A stretch of DNA of 64,000 nucleotides from NCBI GenBank assembly GCA_965198495.1, contig CBDAPL010000002.1, forward strand, positions 372,001-436,000, given 5' to 3'. This document shows, piece by piece, positions 34,355 to 42,695 of the stretch. This stretch comes from RH-AL1 sp965198495 (GTDB lineage: Bacteria; Pseudomonadota; Alphaproteobacteria; Rhizobiales; Beijerinckiaceae). The notes beneath the pieces are model-generated. The model had not been told where the DNA came from, ran no database searches, and saw only the letters and a list, made by a program, of their open reading frames with translations. How positions within the stretch are numbered: position 1 is the first letter of the stretch; every line of letters begins with the position of its first letter. The translations under genes were made by a program, and so were the position numbers.

Positions 34355-35830
34355 TCACCCTAGAGGACGGCTGCTCCGCTCGAAGACGTAGTTGAGTATG
34401 CCGCGCTGGCGACCCCAGACGACCGCCTCCGCCCGCTTACGGCAGCTTGTCTTCTGGTAGATGCGCCGCACGTGGTTCTTCACCGTGTAGACCGAGAGGT
34501 TCAGCGTCGCGGCGATCGCCTTGTCGGACGCGCCCTGGGTGATCAGCGCGAGCACCTCGCGTTCGCGCCGCGACAGCGTCGTATCGCTCGGTTGGTGGCC
34601 GGTATCGGCGTAGCTGTTGATCTTGGCGACGATCTTCTGTCCCAGCCAAGCCGCGTCCTGCATCACCGCCTCGACAGCCGCCTGCAGCTGAGCCTCCGTG
34701 CGCCTCTGCGCGGTGACGTTCTGGATCACGGTCAAGACGCACCGTTCGTCGAGGATCGTCACGCTCTCCGAAGACAGCAGGCACAGGAGCGCTTCGCCGG
34801 TGTTGGTATGGAGGCGCACTTCGGTCGATTGAACGCGCCCCGTCTCGTGCAGCTGCCGTTCGACGGCCCCGTACACCTCGGCATCCGCCCAAAGCTTGAG
34901 GTCGGCCTTGCTGCGACCGATGGCTTCGACGGCCGAGTGGCCGAACTCCCTCGTGAAGGCGCCGTTGGCCTCGAGAATGCGCCGCTCGGCAAGCGTGCTG
35001 ATCACCATCGGCACAGGCGACAGCCGGAAAGCCTTGGCAAAGCGTTCCTCGCTCTGGCGCAGAGCGTTCTCGCTTCGCCGGCGGGGCTCGAGATCGGCGA
35101 AGCTGAACAGCATGCAGGCCTGCTTGCTGATTTCGATTGGATGCCCGGCGACGATGACGAGCTTCGTGCCGCCATCCGCCAGCTTCAGCTCCGCCTCCAT
35201 CTGCGGGATCGACTTGCCGGATTCGAGATGGCGTACAGCGAGGTCGCGGCGATCGGCGCGCTCCAGCACATCGAGGTCGTAGATGGAGCGGCCGATCACA
35301 TCCTCGCGGCGATGGCCGAGCATCTCCAGAAAACCCTGGTTGACCTTGACGTAGCGAAGATCGGAAAGACGACAGATGACCGCCGGCGCCGGGTTGGCGG
35401 AGAACATCCGCTCGAACCTCTGCTCGGCGTCCAGCACCTCTGTCATATCATCGAGGACGAGAACGACGCGGTCCAGATTGCCGGCCTCGTCCTTGAGCAG
35501 GATGCTGTCGATCTTGTGGGCCCAGGCCGGATGATGCCCGCGCGCCGCCACCTCGACGATCACATCCTTGAGCACCTCTCCGGCAATGGCGCGGCTGGCC
35601 GGGTACTCGGCCGCGTCGAGCCGGTGGCCGTTGCGATAGCGCAGTTCGTAGCGCTCGACGTAAGCCGCGACGGTCTCGCCGAACTGATCAAGGGTCGTGT
35701 CGCCGTGCATCGCCAATGCTTTGTCGTTGGCCCAGGCGAGGGCGCCGTTCATCTCGTAGACGACGACGCCGTCGCTCAGCCCGGCCATGATCAAACGGAG
35801 CTGCTTACGCTCGTGATCAGCGTGCGACAC
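34355..35830 (-). CDS. PAS-domain LuxR-type regulator
   Basis: This 491-aa protein has three PAS-like sensor segments (about residues 10-120, 130-250 and 260-375). They are followed by a short linker and a LuxR helix-turn-helix (LSRREREVLALITQGASDK through LSVYTVKNHVRRIYQKT). There is no kinase or receiver domain, so the PAS sensors act directly on DNA binding. It starts at GTG 35830. It heads the leftward region and may control the stress/envelope genes next to it; that is an inference from position. Confidence 0.9.
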   Translation of the reverse strand: MSHADHERKQLRLIMAGLSDGVVVYEMNGALAWANDKALAMHGDTTLDQFGETVAAYVERYELRYRNGHRLDAAEYPASRAIAGEVLKDVIVEVAARGHHPAWAHKIDSILLKDEAGNLDRVVLVLDDMTEVLDAEQRFERMFSANPAPAVICRLSDLRYVKVNQGFLEMLGHRREDVIGRSIYDLDVLERADRRDLAVRHLESGKSIPQMEAELKLADGGTKLVIVAGHPIEISKQACMLFSFADLEPRRRSENALRQSEERFAKAFRLSPVPMVISTLAERRILEANGAFTREFGHSAVEAIGRSKADLKLWADAEVYGAVERQLHETGRVQSTEVRLHTNTGEALLCLLSSESVTILDERCVLTVIQNVTAQRRTEAQLQAAVEAVMQDAAWLGQKIVAKINSYADTGHQPSDTTLSRREREVLALITQGASDKAIAATLNLSVYTVKNHVRRIYQKTSCRKRAEAVVWGRQRGILNYVFERSSRPLG

Positions 35831-35943
35831 GATCCGCCTTGTCGAACATGGTGTTCCTCTTCACTGGTCTCCCGGCGGATCTTCCCTCGGGATGGGCCGA
35901 AGCCGAACCGTCCAGGGCGACGCGTGGCCGACCCTGGTCCGCG

Positions 35944-36171
35944 TCAGCGCAAGCCGCGCCGCGCCATGCCCGCATCGAACGACGGCAGACACGCGGAGCT
36001 CAGCGACGCCCTGTTGGCCTTCATGCATACCAGCAATTTCTGCTCGTCGGGATAGGTGTCAGCGCACAATCGTGCCGCGTCCTGCGTACAGGCCGCCTTC
36101 TCGGCGGCTGTGAGCTTGTAGACGTCACCCGGCGTGGCCGCGGCTGCGAGAAGGAGAAGGCTGAGGAACAT
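35944..36171 (-). CDS. Small secreted cysteine-rich protein
   Basis: The 75-aa protein starts at ATG 36171 with a short signal peptide (LSLLLLAAAAT). Four cysteines are spaced as C-x7-C-x12-C-x10-C, with the pattern AACTQDAARLC and LLVCMKANRASLSSAC. This resembles the cysteine-rich repeat proteins common in alphaproteobacterial periplasms. The disulfides would form in the periplasm. Function unknown. Confidence 0.7.
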   Translation of the reverse strand: MFLSLLLLAAAATPGDVYKLTAAEKAACTQDAARLCADTYPDEQKLLVCMKANRASLSSACLPSFDAGMARRGLR

Positions 36172-36206
36172 GGCGCGGTACGCTCGTGACGTTGATTATG
36201 ACAGGC

Positions 36207-36836
36207 TTAGTGTTGCTGCTGGTGCTGCCGCTCCATGTCGCCGAGCTTCTCGCGCTCCTGCTCGAGCTTGGTCTTCAGCCGCGAATAGCAACCTGTCTCG
36301 TAGCAACCGATGACGGCGGCCGCACCGACCCCGATGGCCACCTTGTCACCCGTCGACAATCCGTTACCGCGCGGCACGTCGTGATGGGGTGCCGCCGCCT
36401 TGCCGGCTTCACCGACGGTCACACCGATACGCTGAGCCTGGCCGGGACCACCACCTTCCGGCATGTAGTCGATCTCGATCTGCTTTCCCGGCGCGATCGA
36501 ACCGACGTAGGCGGCGAAATCCGCGATGCTCGGGAAGACGCGAGCGTCGACCGCGATGATCTGATCGCCGACCTTGAGGCCGGCTTGCCCGGCGGGAGAC
36601 GCGGCGCCCACGCCCTCGATCTTCAGAAGCTCGAAGGTCATGCCGCCGCTGGTGATCTCCTTCTCCGGACCGACTTTCATGCCGAGGGAGCCGCCGGCGC
36701 GCTGCAGGCCTTGCGACTGCTCCGCCGATTGCAGTCGGTAGCCCATCTGATTATCGGCCAACGCCGGCACGGAAAGGCTCAGCGTGGCGAGCAGCAGGAC
36801 CGCGGCGGAAGCGGCGGCGGCGCGTGATCTGTTCAT
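36207..36836 (-). CDS. Periplasmic PDZ-domain protein
   Basis: The 209-aa protein has a signal peptide (to about residue 27) and a PDZ domain at about residues 70-140 (EGVGAASPAGQAGLKVGDQI). A short hydrophobic segment (TGDKVAIGVGAAAVIGCYE) is followed by a charged, Gln/His-rich end (HQQQH). No protease domain accompanies the PDZ, so it may be an adaptor. It is the last or an independent gene of the leftward envelope cluster. Confidence 0.82.
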   Translation of the reverse strand: MNRSRAAAASAAVLLLATLSLSVPALADNQMGYRLQSAEQSQGLQRAGGSLGMKVGPEKEITSGGMTFELLKIEGVGAASPAGQAGLKVGDQIIAVDARVFPSIADFAAYVGSIAPGKQIEIDYMPEGGGPGQAQRIGVTVGEAGKAAAPHHDVPRGNGLSTGDKVAIGVGAAAVIGCYETGCYSRLKTKLEQEREKLGDMERQHQQQH

Positions 36837-36861
36837 TGTCGGGCTTTCTGGCGTGCGAGAG

Positions 36862-36883
36862 CGGCCGATCCCATCATCGGCCG
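36862..36883 (-). terminator. Hairpin after YidB-like gene
   Basis: CGGCCGAT-CCCATC-ATCGGCCG is a perfect 8-base stem just after the end of the leftward YidB-like gene. There is no T-run, so it may depend on Rho or only stabilise the transcript end. Confidence 0.4.
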
Positions 36884-36890
36884 ATGAGGA

Positions 36891-37304
36891 TCAGACGTTT
36901 ACCGATCCATCGTCTTGAACCTGACCGTTGGGCGTCATGCCATGGACGGCGTTGGGAAGGTGCTGGCTGAGTTGCGAGAGGAAGTCGCCCTGGTTCATGC
37001 CAGCCTGGCTCGCCATGCCCGGGACCTGATCGCCGAAGACGTTCTGCAATTGTTGCGGCGACACGGATTGGTTTGGCCCGTTGCCGACCCAGGACTGCGC
37101 GATGTTGCCAAGGCCAGCGCGCTCGAACTGCGAGACCAGCCCGCCGATCCCGCCGGCCATATCGCCGCCGCCGGCCGTATTCTGCCCGCCGGTCATGCTT
37201 TGCCCGCCACCGAGAAGGCCGGAGAGCACACCTCCGATGCCCGAGGACGCCGAATTGCTACCGCCACCAAGAAGGCTGCCGATGACACTATCCAAGATAC
37301 CCAT
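36891..37304 (-). CDS. YidB-like (DUF937) protein
   Basis: This 137-aa protein starts MGILDSVIGSLLGGG. Gly/Ser/Asn-rich segments follow, and then the conserved C-terminal part GLGNIAQSWVGNGPNQ, LQNVFGDQV and LSQLSQHLPNAV, the hallmark of YidB/DUF937 proteins. AGGAGG precedes the start at 37304. The molecular role of the family is not established. It lies downstream of the GlsB-like gene in a cluster of stress-type small proteins. Confidence 0.9.
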   Translation of the reverse strand: MGILDSVIGSLLGGGSNSASSGIGGVLSGLLGGGQSMTGGQNTAGGGDMAGGIGGLVSQFERAGLGNIAQSWVGNGPNQSVSPQQLQNVFGDQVPGMASQAGMNQGDFLSQLSQHLPNAVHGMTPNGQVQDDGSVNV

Positions 37305-37329
37305 GAGACGATCCTCCTGTTGGTTTTTG

Positions 37330-37349
37330 GGCAAACCCGTATGTTTGCC
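37330..37349. promoter_or_regulatory. Dyad upstream of YidB-like gene
   Basis: GGCAAAC-CCGTAT-GTTTGCC is a 7-6-7 inverted repeat 26 bases before the YidB-like start. It could be an operator or a leader hairpin. Confidence 0.4.
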
Positions 37350-37369
37350 TACGAACTAGACTCGTCCGA

Positions 37370-37630
37370 TCAGATCGCCCGGCCGCGACCGGCCACGGCA
37401 TGATAGATGAAGAGGACGATCACGGCGCCGACGATCGCGACGAACATGCTGTAGAGATTGAAGCCGGTGACAGGTGCCGCCCCGACCAACGAGAAGGCAT
37501 AGCCGCCGACGAACGCGCCGACGATGCCGAGCACGATGTCGAGAAGCAGCCCCTGGCCCGAGCTGTCGACGATCTTGCTTCCGATGAACCCGGCGATGGC
37601 GCCTAGGACGACCCATGCGATGATGGACAT
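37370..37630 (-). CDS. GlsB/YeaQ/YmgE stress membrane protein
   Basis: This 86-aa integral membrane protein has three helices. They carry the family's glycine-rich pattern: WVVLGAIAGFIGSKI, LDIVLGIVGAFVGGYA and FVAIVGAVIVLFIYHAV. Members are induced by envelope or general stress; the mechanism is unknown. It sits between the DUF2382 and YidB-like genes, all leftward. Confidence 0.92.
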   Translation of the reverse strand: MSIIAWVVLGAIAGFIGSKIVDSSGQGLLLDIVLGIVGAFVGGYAFSLVGAAPVTGFNLYSMFVAIVGAVIVLFIYHAVAGRGRAI

Positions 37631-37645
37631 GATGATTTCTCCATG

Positions 37646-37679
37646 AAACTAGACCGGCCCGCCGAGAGCGACGGGCCGG
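37646..37679 (-). terminator. Terminator after DUF2382 gene
   Basis: CCGGCCCG (37654-37661) pairs perfectly with CGGGCCGG (37672-37679) across a 10-base loop. On the leftward transcript it is followed by TCTAGTTT. It lies 14 bases after the DUF2382 gene stop, so the GlsB-like gene probably has its own promoter or depends on read-through. Confidence 0.65.
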
Positions 37680-37692
37680 CTTGAGGAAAGGC

Positions 37693-38877
37693 TTAAACGG
37701 CGGTCCAGCCCGACCGGACGTCGGTCGGCGATTTGGTCAGGTGCACGTGGGTATCGACGTGATCGATCCAGCTCGTGGGGATGAAGTGATGCTGGCCGTC
37801 CGGCGAGTCGCTCTTCGTCAGCTTGATGCGGTCGCCGTCGTGATGATCGACCGTACCGACATGGCTGCCGTCCGAGGCGAGGACGGGCATGTGCTCGACG
37901 ATCTCCGCGCCGAACGCGCTGACGGCCGAGGTGTGGCCGCCGGCAACGGCGCCGGTGCGTCCGAGACCGCCGGTTCGCGCGTCGTCGACCTCGAGTTCGG
38001 TCTTGCGGACCGTCTCGTTGATCTCCTGCGTGCGATCGTGCGCCGTCTTGCCGAGGGACACCTCTTCGTAGACGTGCGCCTCCTTCGAGACGACCGCCTC
38101 CTCGCTGTGCTGCTCGGCGGAGATCGTGCGCTCCTGGAACAGGTTCTCGCCGGCGCCGAGCGGACGGTTGACGGGACGGCGCGCGACGTCGACCTGCTCG
38201 TTGCGCAGGTTGATCGATTCGTGCACCGGCGTCTCGACGACGTAGCTGCGCAGGCGCACCCGGCCGTGATTGACGTCGCGCTTGCCGACGCGAAGCGTTT
38301 CCTCAGCGAGCTGGATCGTCTCCTCGCCGGTCGCGAGCGCCGCATCTCTCCCCACCGTCGAGCTGCCGGCAACACCGACCGGCGTTGTCGCGGCCGCCGT
38401 GGAGGTCGTATGCCCCATGCCGGGCGCATTGGTGCCGTAGGACGCCGCCGTCGACGTCTCGACCGCCGTCGTCGCGCCGTGGTAGCCCGACCAGCCTTCC
38501 GACTTCCATTGCGTCTCGCGCTCGTCCATGTCGACCGCGCCCTCGTCGTCGAGGATGCCGAGGACGTGATCGTAATGCGCCTCGTCGGTATGCGCGGAGA
38601 GGAGGAACCCGCCGCGATGCAGGCCTTCCGCGTAGAGATGCTTATCCTCTTCCGGCGCGAACAGGTTCTTTACCGAACCCCAGAAACCAGGCTCTTGCGC
38701 GCCAGACGTCGTCGTCGCGGCGGTGCCCGTCGTGGTGCGCGGGTTGCCCTCGACAATGGACACCATCGTGGCGGGAACGCCCGCACTGATGACGTTGGCC
38801 TTCGCTTTGTCGGCGGCGGCGCGCGTGTCGAAGAAGGCGGTGATGGTGCGGTCGTGATTGTAGGATGCTTCGGTCAT
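37693..38877 (-). CDS. DUF2382/YsnF-like stress protein with DUF2171 end
   Basis: This 394-aa protein appears to have three parts. The N-terminal roughly 115 residues resemble the general-stress/YflT type (ITAFFDTRAAADKAKAN). The central DUF2382 (AvaK/YsnF) region has ETIQLAEETLRVGKRDV and RLRSYVVETPVHESINL. The C-terminal 60-residue domain holds FGAEIVEHMPVLASDGSHVG and resembles the PRC-barrel-like DUF2171. There is no signal peptide. Its start overlaps the stop of a second DUF2382 gene by ATGA, so the two are translated together. Confidence 0.85.
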   Translation of the reverse strand: MTEASYNHDRTITAFFDTRAAADKAKANVISAGVPATMVSIVEGNPRTTTGTAATTTSGAQEPGFWGSVKNLFAPEEDKHLYAEGLHRGGFLLSAHTDEAHYDHVLGILDDEGAVDMDERETQWKSEGWSGYHGATTAVETSTAASYGTNAPGMGHTTSTAAATTPVGVAGSSTVGRDAALATGEETIQLAEETLRVGKRDVNHGRVRLRSYVVETPVHESINLRNEQVDVARRPVNRPLGAGENLFQERTISAEQHSEEAVVSKEAHVYEEVSLGKTAHDRTQEINETVRKTELEVDDARTGGLGRTGAVAGGHTSAVSAFGAEIVEHMPVLASDGSHVGTVDHHDGDRIKLTKSDSPDGQHHFIPTSWIDHVDTHVHLTKSPTDVRSGWTAV

Positions 38878-39311
38878 GGTGTTTCCTCGTCGTGCGTTGT
38901 TGGCTCGATCGACAATCTGTCGCCGGAGACGTTCTGGCGTTCCACCACGGCACGCTGCCGGCGCAGCGTGACGTGGGATTCGATGTGGTCCGTCGCGCTG
39001 GTCCGCCGGATGTGGATCTCCTCCTTGAGGAAGAGCCGCTTCTCGACGACCAGGATTTCCTCAAGAACCGGGACGATCGTCAGATCGCCTTCGGTCCTGA
39101 TGCGCGGGACGATCTCGACCTCGCGGCCGATCGGCACCCGCGTCACGCTTGTGGAGTCGCGTTCGAGAGCGGCTTCGACCTTTTCCTCGAACGTCTCGGT
39201 CAAGGTCCTGACCTCGACACGGCCGGTCGTGACCCGTGTCTTGCCGACGCTCAGCCGTTCCTCGACGAGAGGGATGGCGCCATGGTCGCTTTCGTCTTCG
39301 ATCTCGGCCAT
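38874..39311 (-). CDS. Short DUF2382 protein
   Basis: This 145-aa protein is made almost wholly of the DUF2382 motif set: ALPL-type start IPLVEERLSVGKTRV, EVRTLTETFEE, VPIGREVEIVPRIRTEGD and VVEKRLFLKEEIHIRR. It is the stand-alone partner of the larger DUF2382 protein, whose start overlaps its stop. The domain's function is unknown, but it is repeatedly found with stress proteins. Confidence 0.88.
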   Translation of the reverse strand: MAEIEDESDHGAIPLVEERLSVGKTRVTTGRVEVRTLTETFEEKVEAALERDSTSVTRVPIGREVEIVPRIRTEGDLTIVPVLEEILVVEKRLFLKEEIHIRRTSATDHIESHVTLRRQRAVVERQNVSGDRLSIEPTTHDEETP

Positions 39312-39357
39312 GGCGTTTCCCGCTCGTCAGACACGTCCCTCTTTCAGACTCCAGGGA

Positions 39358-40296
39358 TCACGCCGTCCGGGCCACCGGCACGACACGCTCCCGATCTATG
39401 ACGCGGCGCTGGATCGCCACGGCCCCACCCAGCGCGGCGGCGATGGCCCCGAGCAGCAGGTCGACGAAGAGGGCGAAGGACGTCTTGGACGCGCCCGACG
39501 CGGTCGTGTCGGCGGCGGCGGTGGCCTTCTGCTTGGCCTGGTCTTCCGTCTGCTGGATCTTGGCCTGCGCGTCGTCGAACTTCTTCGTCGCGTCCGCCTT
39601 GCTGATCTTCATCTGCGCGGCGGTGATGTCGATGATCCGCTCCTTGGCGGCGGGGGCATCCGCGCCGCCCTGCTCGTATGTGACGATGTTCTGGGCGATC
39701 GCCTTCTGCGCATCCTGCGGGCTCATCGTCGCCGGATCAGTCGCCGTCGAAGGCTGAAGGTAGGCTTGCGCCTGCTGCTGCACCACGTCGGGGGAAACAC
39801 CGAAGCTTTTGGCAACCGGCTCGGCGGCGCTCTTGATCCCGCTTCCGGCCGAGGCAGCGACGCTGCCCAGTGCCGAGAAACCGCCGCCAATCAGGCTGCC
39901 GACGGCCGAGGACAGCAGGTAGAGCGTGAGGATCGTGGCGATGCCCCAGGTGATGAGGCCATGCAGGAAGCCGTCGAACCTGATCTCGTTGCCGGCCAGC
40001 CAGGCGGCGGCGTAGCCCCCGGCGAAGAGCGCGACGCACGTGCTGGCAACCCACCACACACCGGCGCCGATGCCGAAGCTCGACGCGTCGGGCGTGCTGC
40101 CGGCGGCGACGTTGACGGACCCGAGACCGATGCCGGCGCCAAGCAGGCTGAGCAGGATCTGTATCGACACGGCAAGGACCACGCCGCCGAAAATGGCGCC
40201 CCAGGCGATCCGGCGATGGATGTGACTGCCAGTAACAGGCATTTGATACACTTCGCCGCCGGCAGGCGTCACCTGCCGGTCATAAATATTACTCAT
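39358..40296 (-). CDS. Membrane protein of the stress cluster
   Basis: The 312-aa protein has four or five hydrophobic helices. Two are near residues 30-60, others are at about 70-105 and 110-140, and one is at the C-terminus (SFALFVDLLLGAIAAALGG). Between them is a soluble, Ala/Lys-rich, helical loop of about 110 residues that could be a coiled coil. Start 40296 (MSNIYDRQ) is preferred; an upstream ATG at 40332 would add 12 residues. It heads the leftward cluster with the DUF2382 genes. I recognise the type (multi-pass, often next to DUF2382 genes) but not a function. Confidence 0.75.
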   Translation of the reverse strand: MSNIYDRQVTPAGGEVYQMPVTGSHIHRRIAWGAIFGGVVLAVSIQILLSLLGAGIGLGSVNVAAGSTPDASSFGIGAGVWWVASTCVALFAGGYAAAWLAGNEIRFDGFLHGLITWGIATILTLYLLSSAVGSLIGGGFSALGSVAASAGSGIKSAAEPVAKSFGVSPDVVQQQAQAYLQPSTATDPATMSPQDAQKAIAQNIVTYEQGGADAPAAKERIIDITAAQMKISKADATKKFDDAQAKIQQTEDQAKQKATAAADTTASGASKTSFALFVDLLLGAIAAALGGAVAIQRRVIDRERVVPVARTA

Positions 40297-40721
40297 GTTA
40301 AGATTTGCCTTTAAGTTGAAACCCGACCTCATCTAAATGGAGCGACAACCAAGATTTACCATGGGTCAAAAGCACTAATTGTATGATCCAGAAGAGCTAG
40401 GCTTTGTACCTCTGGCTGCCGGATAGGATCACCCCATCGCATCGCGGTGTTCACGCGTCGGAGGAGGCAGGATCGTTCATGCGATGGAGTTCGGGCGACG
40501 GTATCCCCCGGGAACGCGCCGGCAACCTCGCTCTCGTGATGTCAGCAGTGTCGATACTGGCCGCCGGATCCTGGAAACCGGCGCGCCAAGTGCTCGGAAG
40601 GCCTGACTTGATTCTACGCGATCCCACGCCGCCGACTTGTTGCAATTGTTTGGTGGCGAACGGGGATCGGCTCACCGGCCCGTTTTACGCAGCTACGTCC
40701 CCGTCATGACACGCGGGACAT

Positions 40722-40758
40722 TGTCCGTCACGAGGCACCGCATCCAGTGTCCGTCACG
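40722..40758. repeat. Pair of 11-bp direct repeats
   Basis: TGTCCGTCACG occurs at 40722-40732 and 40748-40758, 26 bases apart start to start. That is about two and a half helical turns. They lie upstream of the possible small RNA and could be activator sites. Confidence 0.5.
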
Positions 40759-40799
40759 TCATCCTACCAAGCGTTTCGACGACACTTGGTCGCAAACAA

Positions 40800-40963
40800 A
40801 TTTCACGCATTTCATCTGCCGGTCCGTCCGCCAAGATCGGAGCCTCGCTCCGGTCCTCAAGGCCCGCGGCGGCGCTGCGCCGCATCTCTCAAAAGCGCTG
40901 AGCGCCAACAAGGCGGATTCGCCGAGGTGCGGGAGCGGCCGACGCCGTTGGTCGCTCCCTTTT
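40800..40963 (+). ncRNA. Candidate small RNA
   Basis: A series of stem-loops ends in a textbook terminator, with no rightward protein gene upstream that would need it. The left boundary is a guess; TTGGTC (about 40788) followed after 17 bases by ATTTCA could be its promoter. I match it to no known RNA family. Confidence 0.35.
40931..40963 (+). terminator. Strong rho-independent terminator
   Basis: GGGAGCGGCC (40931-40940) pairs with GGTCGCTCCC (40950-40959), 10 pairs with one G-U, and TTTT follows. It works only for rightward transcription, yet the genes to its left run leftward. Confidence 0.75.
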
Positions 40964-41083
40964 CGTAAGCCAAAATGGCTGTTGACTCACCCTCTCTCAT
41001 CCCTGATGCCGTGCCGACGCACCAGCCTTGGACCTATCCAGCCGGATCTGGAATAATGCTCAAGTCCGATTGGCAGGGTCGGT

Positions 41084-41260
41084 CTAATCTTTGGCCAGAT
41101 CCGGGCCGGCGCTCGCGTCATGGTCCGGCTGCGCGGGCGCTTCGCCATCGCCGGGGCTCCCCTTCTTCTCGCTTTTCGCTTTCGCCTTGTCGGCCATCTT
41201 GGCGGCTTTGGCCTTTTCGCGCTCGCGCCTCTCGAAATCGTAACTTGGCTTTCTCGGCAT
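41084..41260 (-). CDS. Small Lys/Ala-rich conserved protein
   Basis: The 58-aa protein starts MPRKPSYDFERREREKAKAA at 41260, with AAGGA upstream. It matches a widespread but uncharacterised alphaproteobacterial small protein that begins MPRKPxYxFER and continues with a basic helical stretch. The tail here is acidic and Pro-rich (APAQPDHDASAG). It is probably cytoplasmic and could bind nucleic acid. Confidence 0.8.
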   Translation of the reverse strand: MPRKPSYDFERREREKAKAAKMADKAKAKSEKKGSPGDGEAPAQPDHDASAGPDLAKD

Positions 41261-41450
41261 CCTGGCTTCCTTACGGCGGTGATGAGAGCGGCGGGTTGCT
41301 CGGCGCGGACTGATGGCATCGACATCTGGGAACCGATAGGCTCCGCGACATCGGTGCACGCCTCGCTGAACGAAAAGTTCGCTATGGCAAGCATAGCCCT
41401 GGTGACCCGCGAAGCGATAGCTTTGTTCGAAGCGGAAGACGGAGATCGGC

Positions 41451-42695
41451 TTGCGAGTCAAGACCAGCCTCGACGTCCTGAACTTCGCTCTGGCCGGCGC
41501 GCGCGAGGGGTTCGGCCCGTTCCTCGGCGTCTACATGCAGGCGAAGGGCTTCGATCCGGCCTCGACCGGAGTGGCGATGTCGCTCGCCGGCGTCAGCGGT
41601 CTTCTCGCCACGACGCCGATCGGCACGCTGGTGGACCGGGTGCGAAGCAAGCGCTCCCTCCTCGTGGCGGCCGTGTGCGCCATCGCGATCGGTGCCGTCG
41701 CGATCGTCACGACGCGCAGCATCTGGATCGTCGGTCTGGCGCAGCTTCTCATCGGTATCGGCGACACCAGCATCGCGCCCCTGCTTGCCGCGATCACGCT
41801 CGGCATCGTCGGGCCGAAGATCTTCGCGGAGAGGATCTCGCGCAACGAGGCCTTCAACCATGCCGGCAACGCGATCAACGCGGCGCTTTCGGCCGTGCTC
41901 GGCTACACGCTCGGCCTCGGCTACGTGGCGCTCGCGATCGTCGTGATGGCGGTCGCCTCCAGCGCCGTGGTCACGCAGATCGCGCCCGGCAGCATCGATC
42001 ACGTGCGCGCCAGCGGTGGCGAGGCCGATGAGCGCTCGACCTTGCGCGTCCTGGTGGGTACGCCGGGTCTGCTGCTGCTCGCCACCAGCGTGATGCTGTT
42101 CCAGACCGCCAGCGGTGCGCTGCTGCCGTTCCTGGCGCAGGCGCGCACGGCGGCCGGCAGCGATCCCAGCATCACGACCGGTGTCATGACCGTCGTCGCG
42201 CAGACGACCATGGTCGGCGCCGCCCTCCTGGCCGGCACCCTGGGGCGCCGTTTCGGGCAGGCCCGCGTCATGACGATCAGCCTGGCGATCGCCGTGGTGC
42301 GCGGTCTCATCGCGGCGCGCGCGACGTCCTGGGCGCCGGTGATCGCGGTCGAGGTGCTGGAGGGTGTCGCGATGGGCTTGAGCGGCGTCGCCATTCCCGC
42401 GCTCACCGCCAGCTTGATGCAGGGAAGCGGACGCTCCAGCGCCGGCCTCGGCGTGGTGCTGACGGCCTTCGGCGCCGGCGCCACGTTGAGCCCGCTCGTC
42501 GCCGGCATCGTGGCGCAGAAGCTCGGCTTTCCCGCGGCCTTCGTGGGTCTTTCGATCGTCGCGGCGGTGGGACTCGTGCTCTGGACCGTCGGTCGCCGCT
42601 GGTTCGGCAGCGGCAGGCTCGAAGCGCTCGCTGGCGTCGACGACGGGGCGGACGCGCCGGAGCCGGCGGCCGATGTCGAGCCGGTGCGGACGTGA
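41451..42695 (+). CDS. MFS transporter
   Basis: This 414-aa major facilitator has 12 predicted helices. The loop 2-3 motif is IGTLVDRVRSKRSLL and the C-half counterpart is LGRRFGQARVM. Gly/Ala-rich helices and the NAFNHAGNAINA-like segment (ISRNEAFNHAGNA) resemble small-molecule exporters of the group found next to stress genes. It starts at TTG 41451 with GGAG 7 bases upstream. The substrate is unknown. Confidence 0.9.
   Translation: MRVKTSLDVLNFALAGAREGFGPFLGVYMQAKGFDPASTGVAMSLAGVSGLLATTPIGTLVDRVRSKRSLLVAAVCAIAIGAVAIVTTRSIWIVGLAQLLIGIGDTSIAPLLAAITLGIVGPKIFAERISRNEAFNHAGNAINAALSAVLGYTLGLGYVALAIVVMAVASSAVVTQIAPGSIDHVRASGGEADERSTLRVLVGTPGLLLLATSVMLFQTASGALLPFLAQARTAAGSDPSITTGVMTVVAQTTMVGAALLAGTLGRRFGQARVMTISLAIAVVRGLIAARATSWAPVIAVEVLEGVAMGLSGVAIPALTASLMQGSGRSSAGLGVVLTAFGAGATLSPLVAGIVAQKLGFPAAFVGLSIVAAVGLVLWTVGRRWFGSGRLEALAGVDDGADAPEPAADVEPVRT

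Larger units (their letters stand above)
40297..41083. other. Long intergenic region with structured RNA signs
   Basis: This is 787 bases with no convincing protein gene. It contains a hairpin AACGGG/CCCGTT followed by TT (40659-40686). Two direct copies of TGTCCGTCACG lie at 40722-40732 and 40748-40758. A run of small hairpins follows from about 40840 (CGGAGC/GCTCCG, GCGGCG/CGCCGC, GGCG/CGCC), then a strong terminator at 40931-40963. Confidence 0.5.

Noticed and set aside
37681..40314. An 877-codon rightward frame opposite the stress cluster
   Set aside because: It is antisense to six leftward genes with recognised families and ribosome binding sites; its sequence is low complexity.
40747..40968. 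A 73-codon rightward frame ending at the orphan terminator
   Set aside because: There is no ribosome binding site, the composition is Arg/Pro/Ser-rich, and the frame crosses the hairpins; a small RNA is the better reading.
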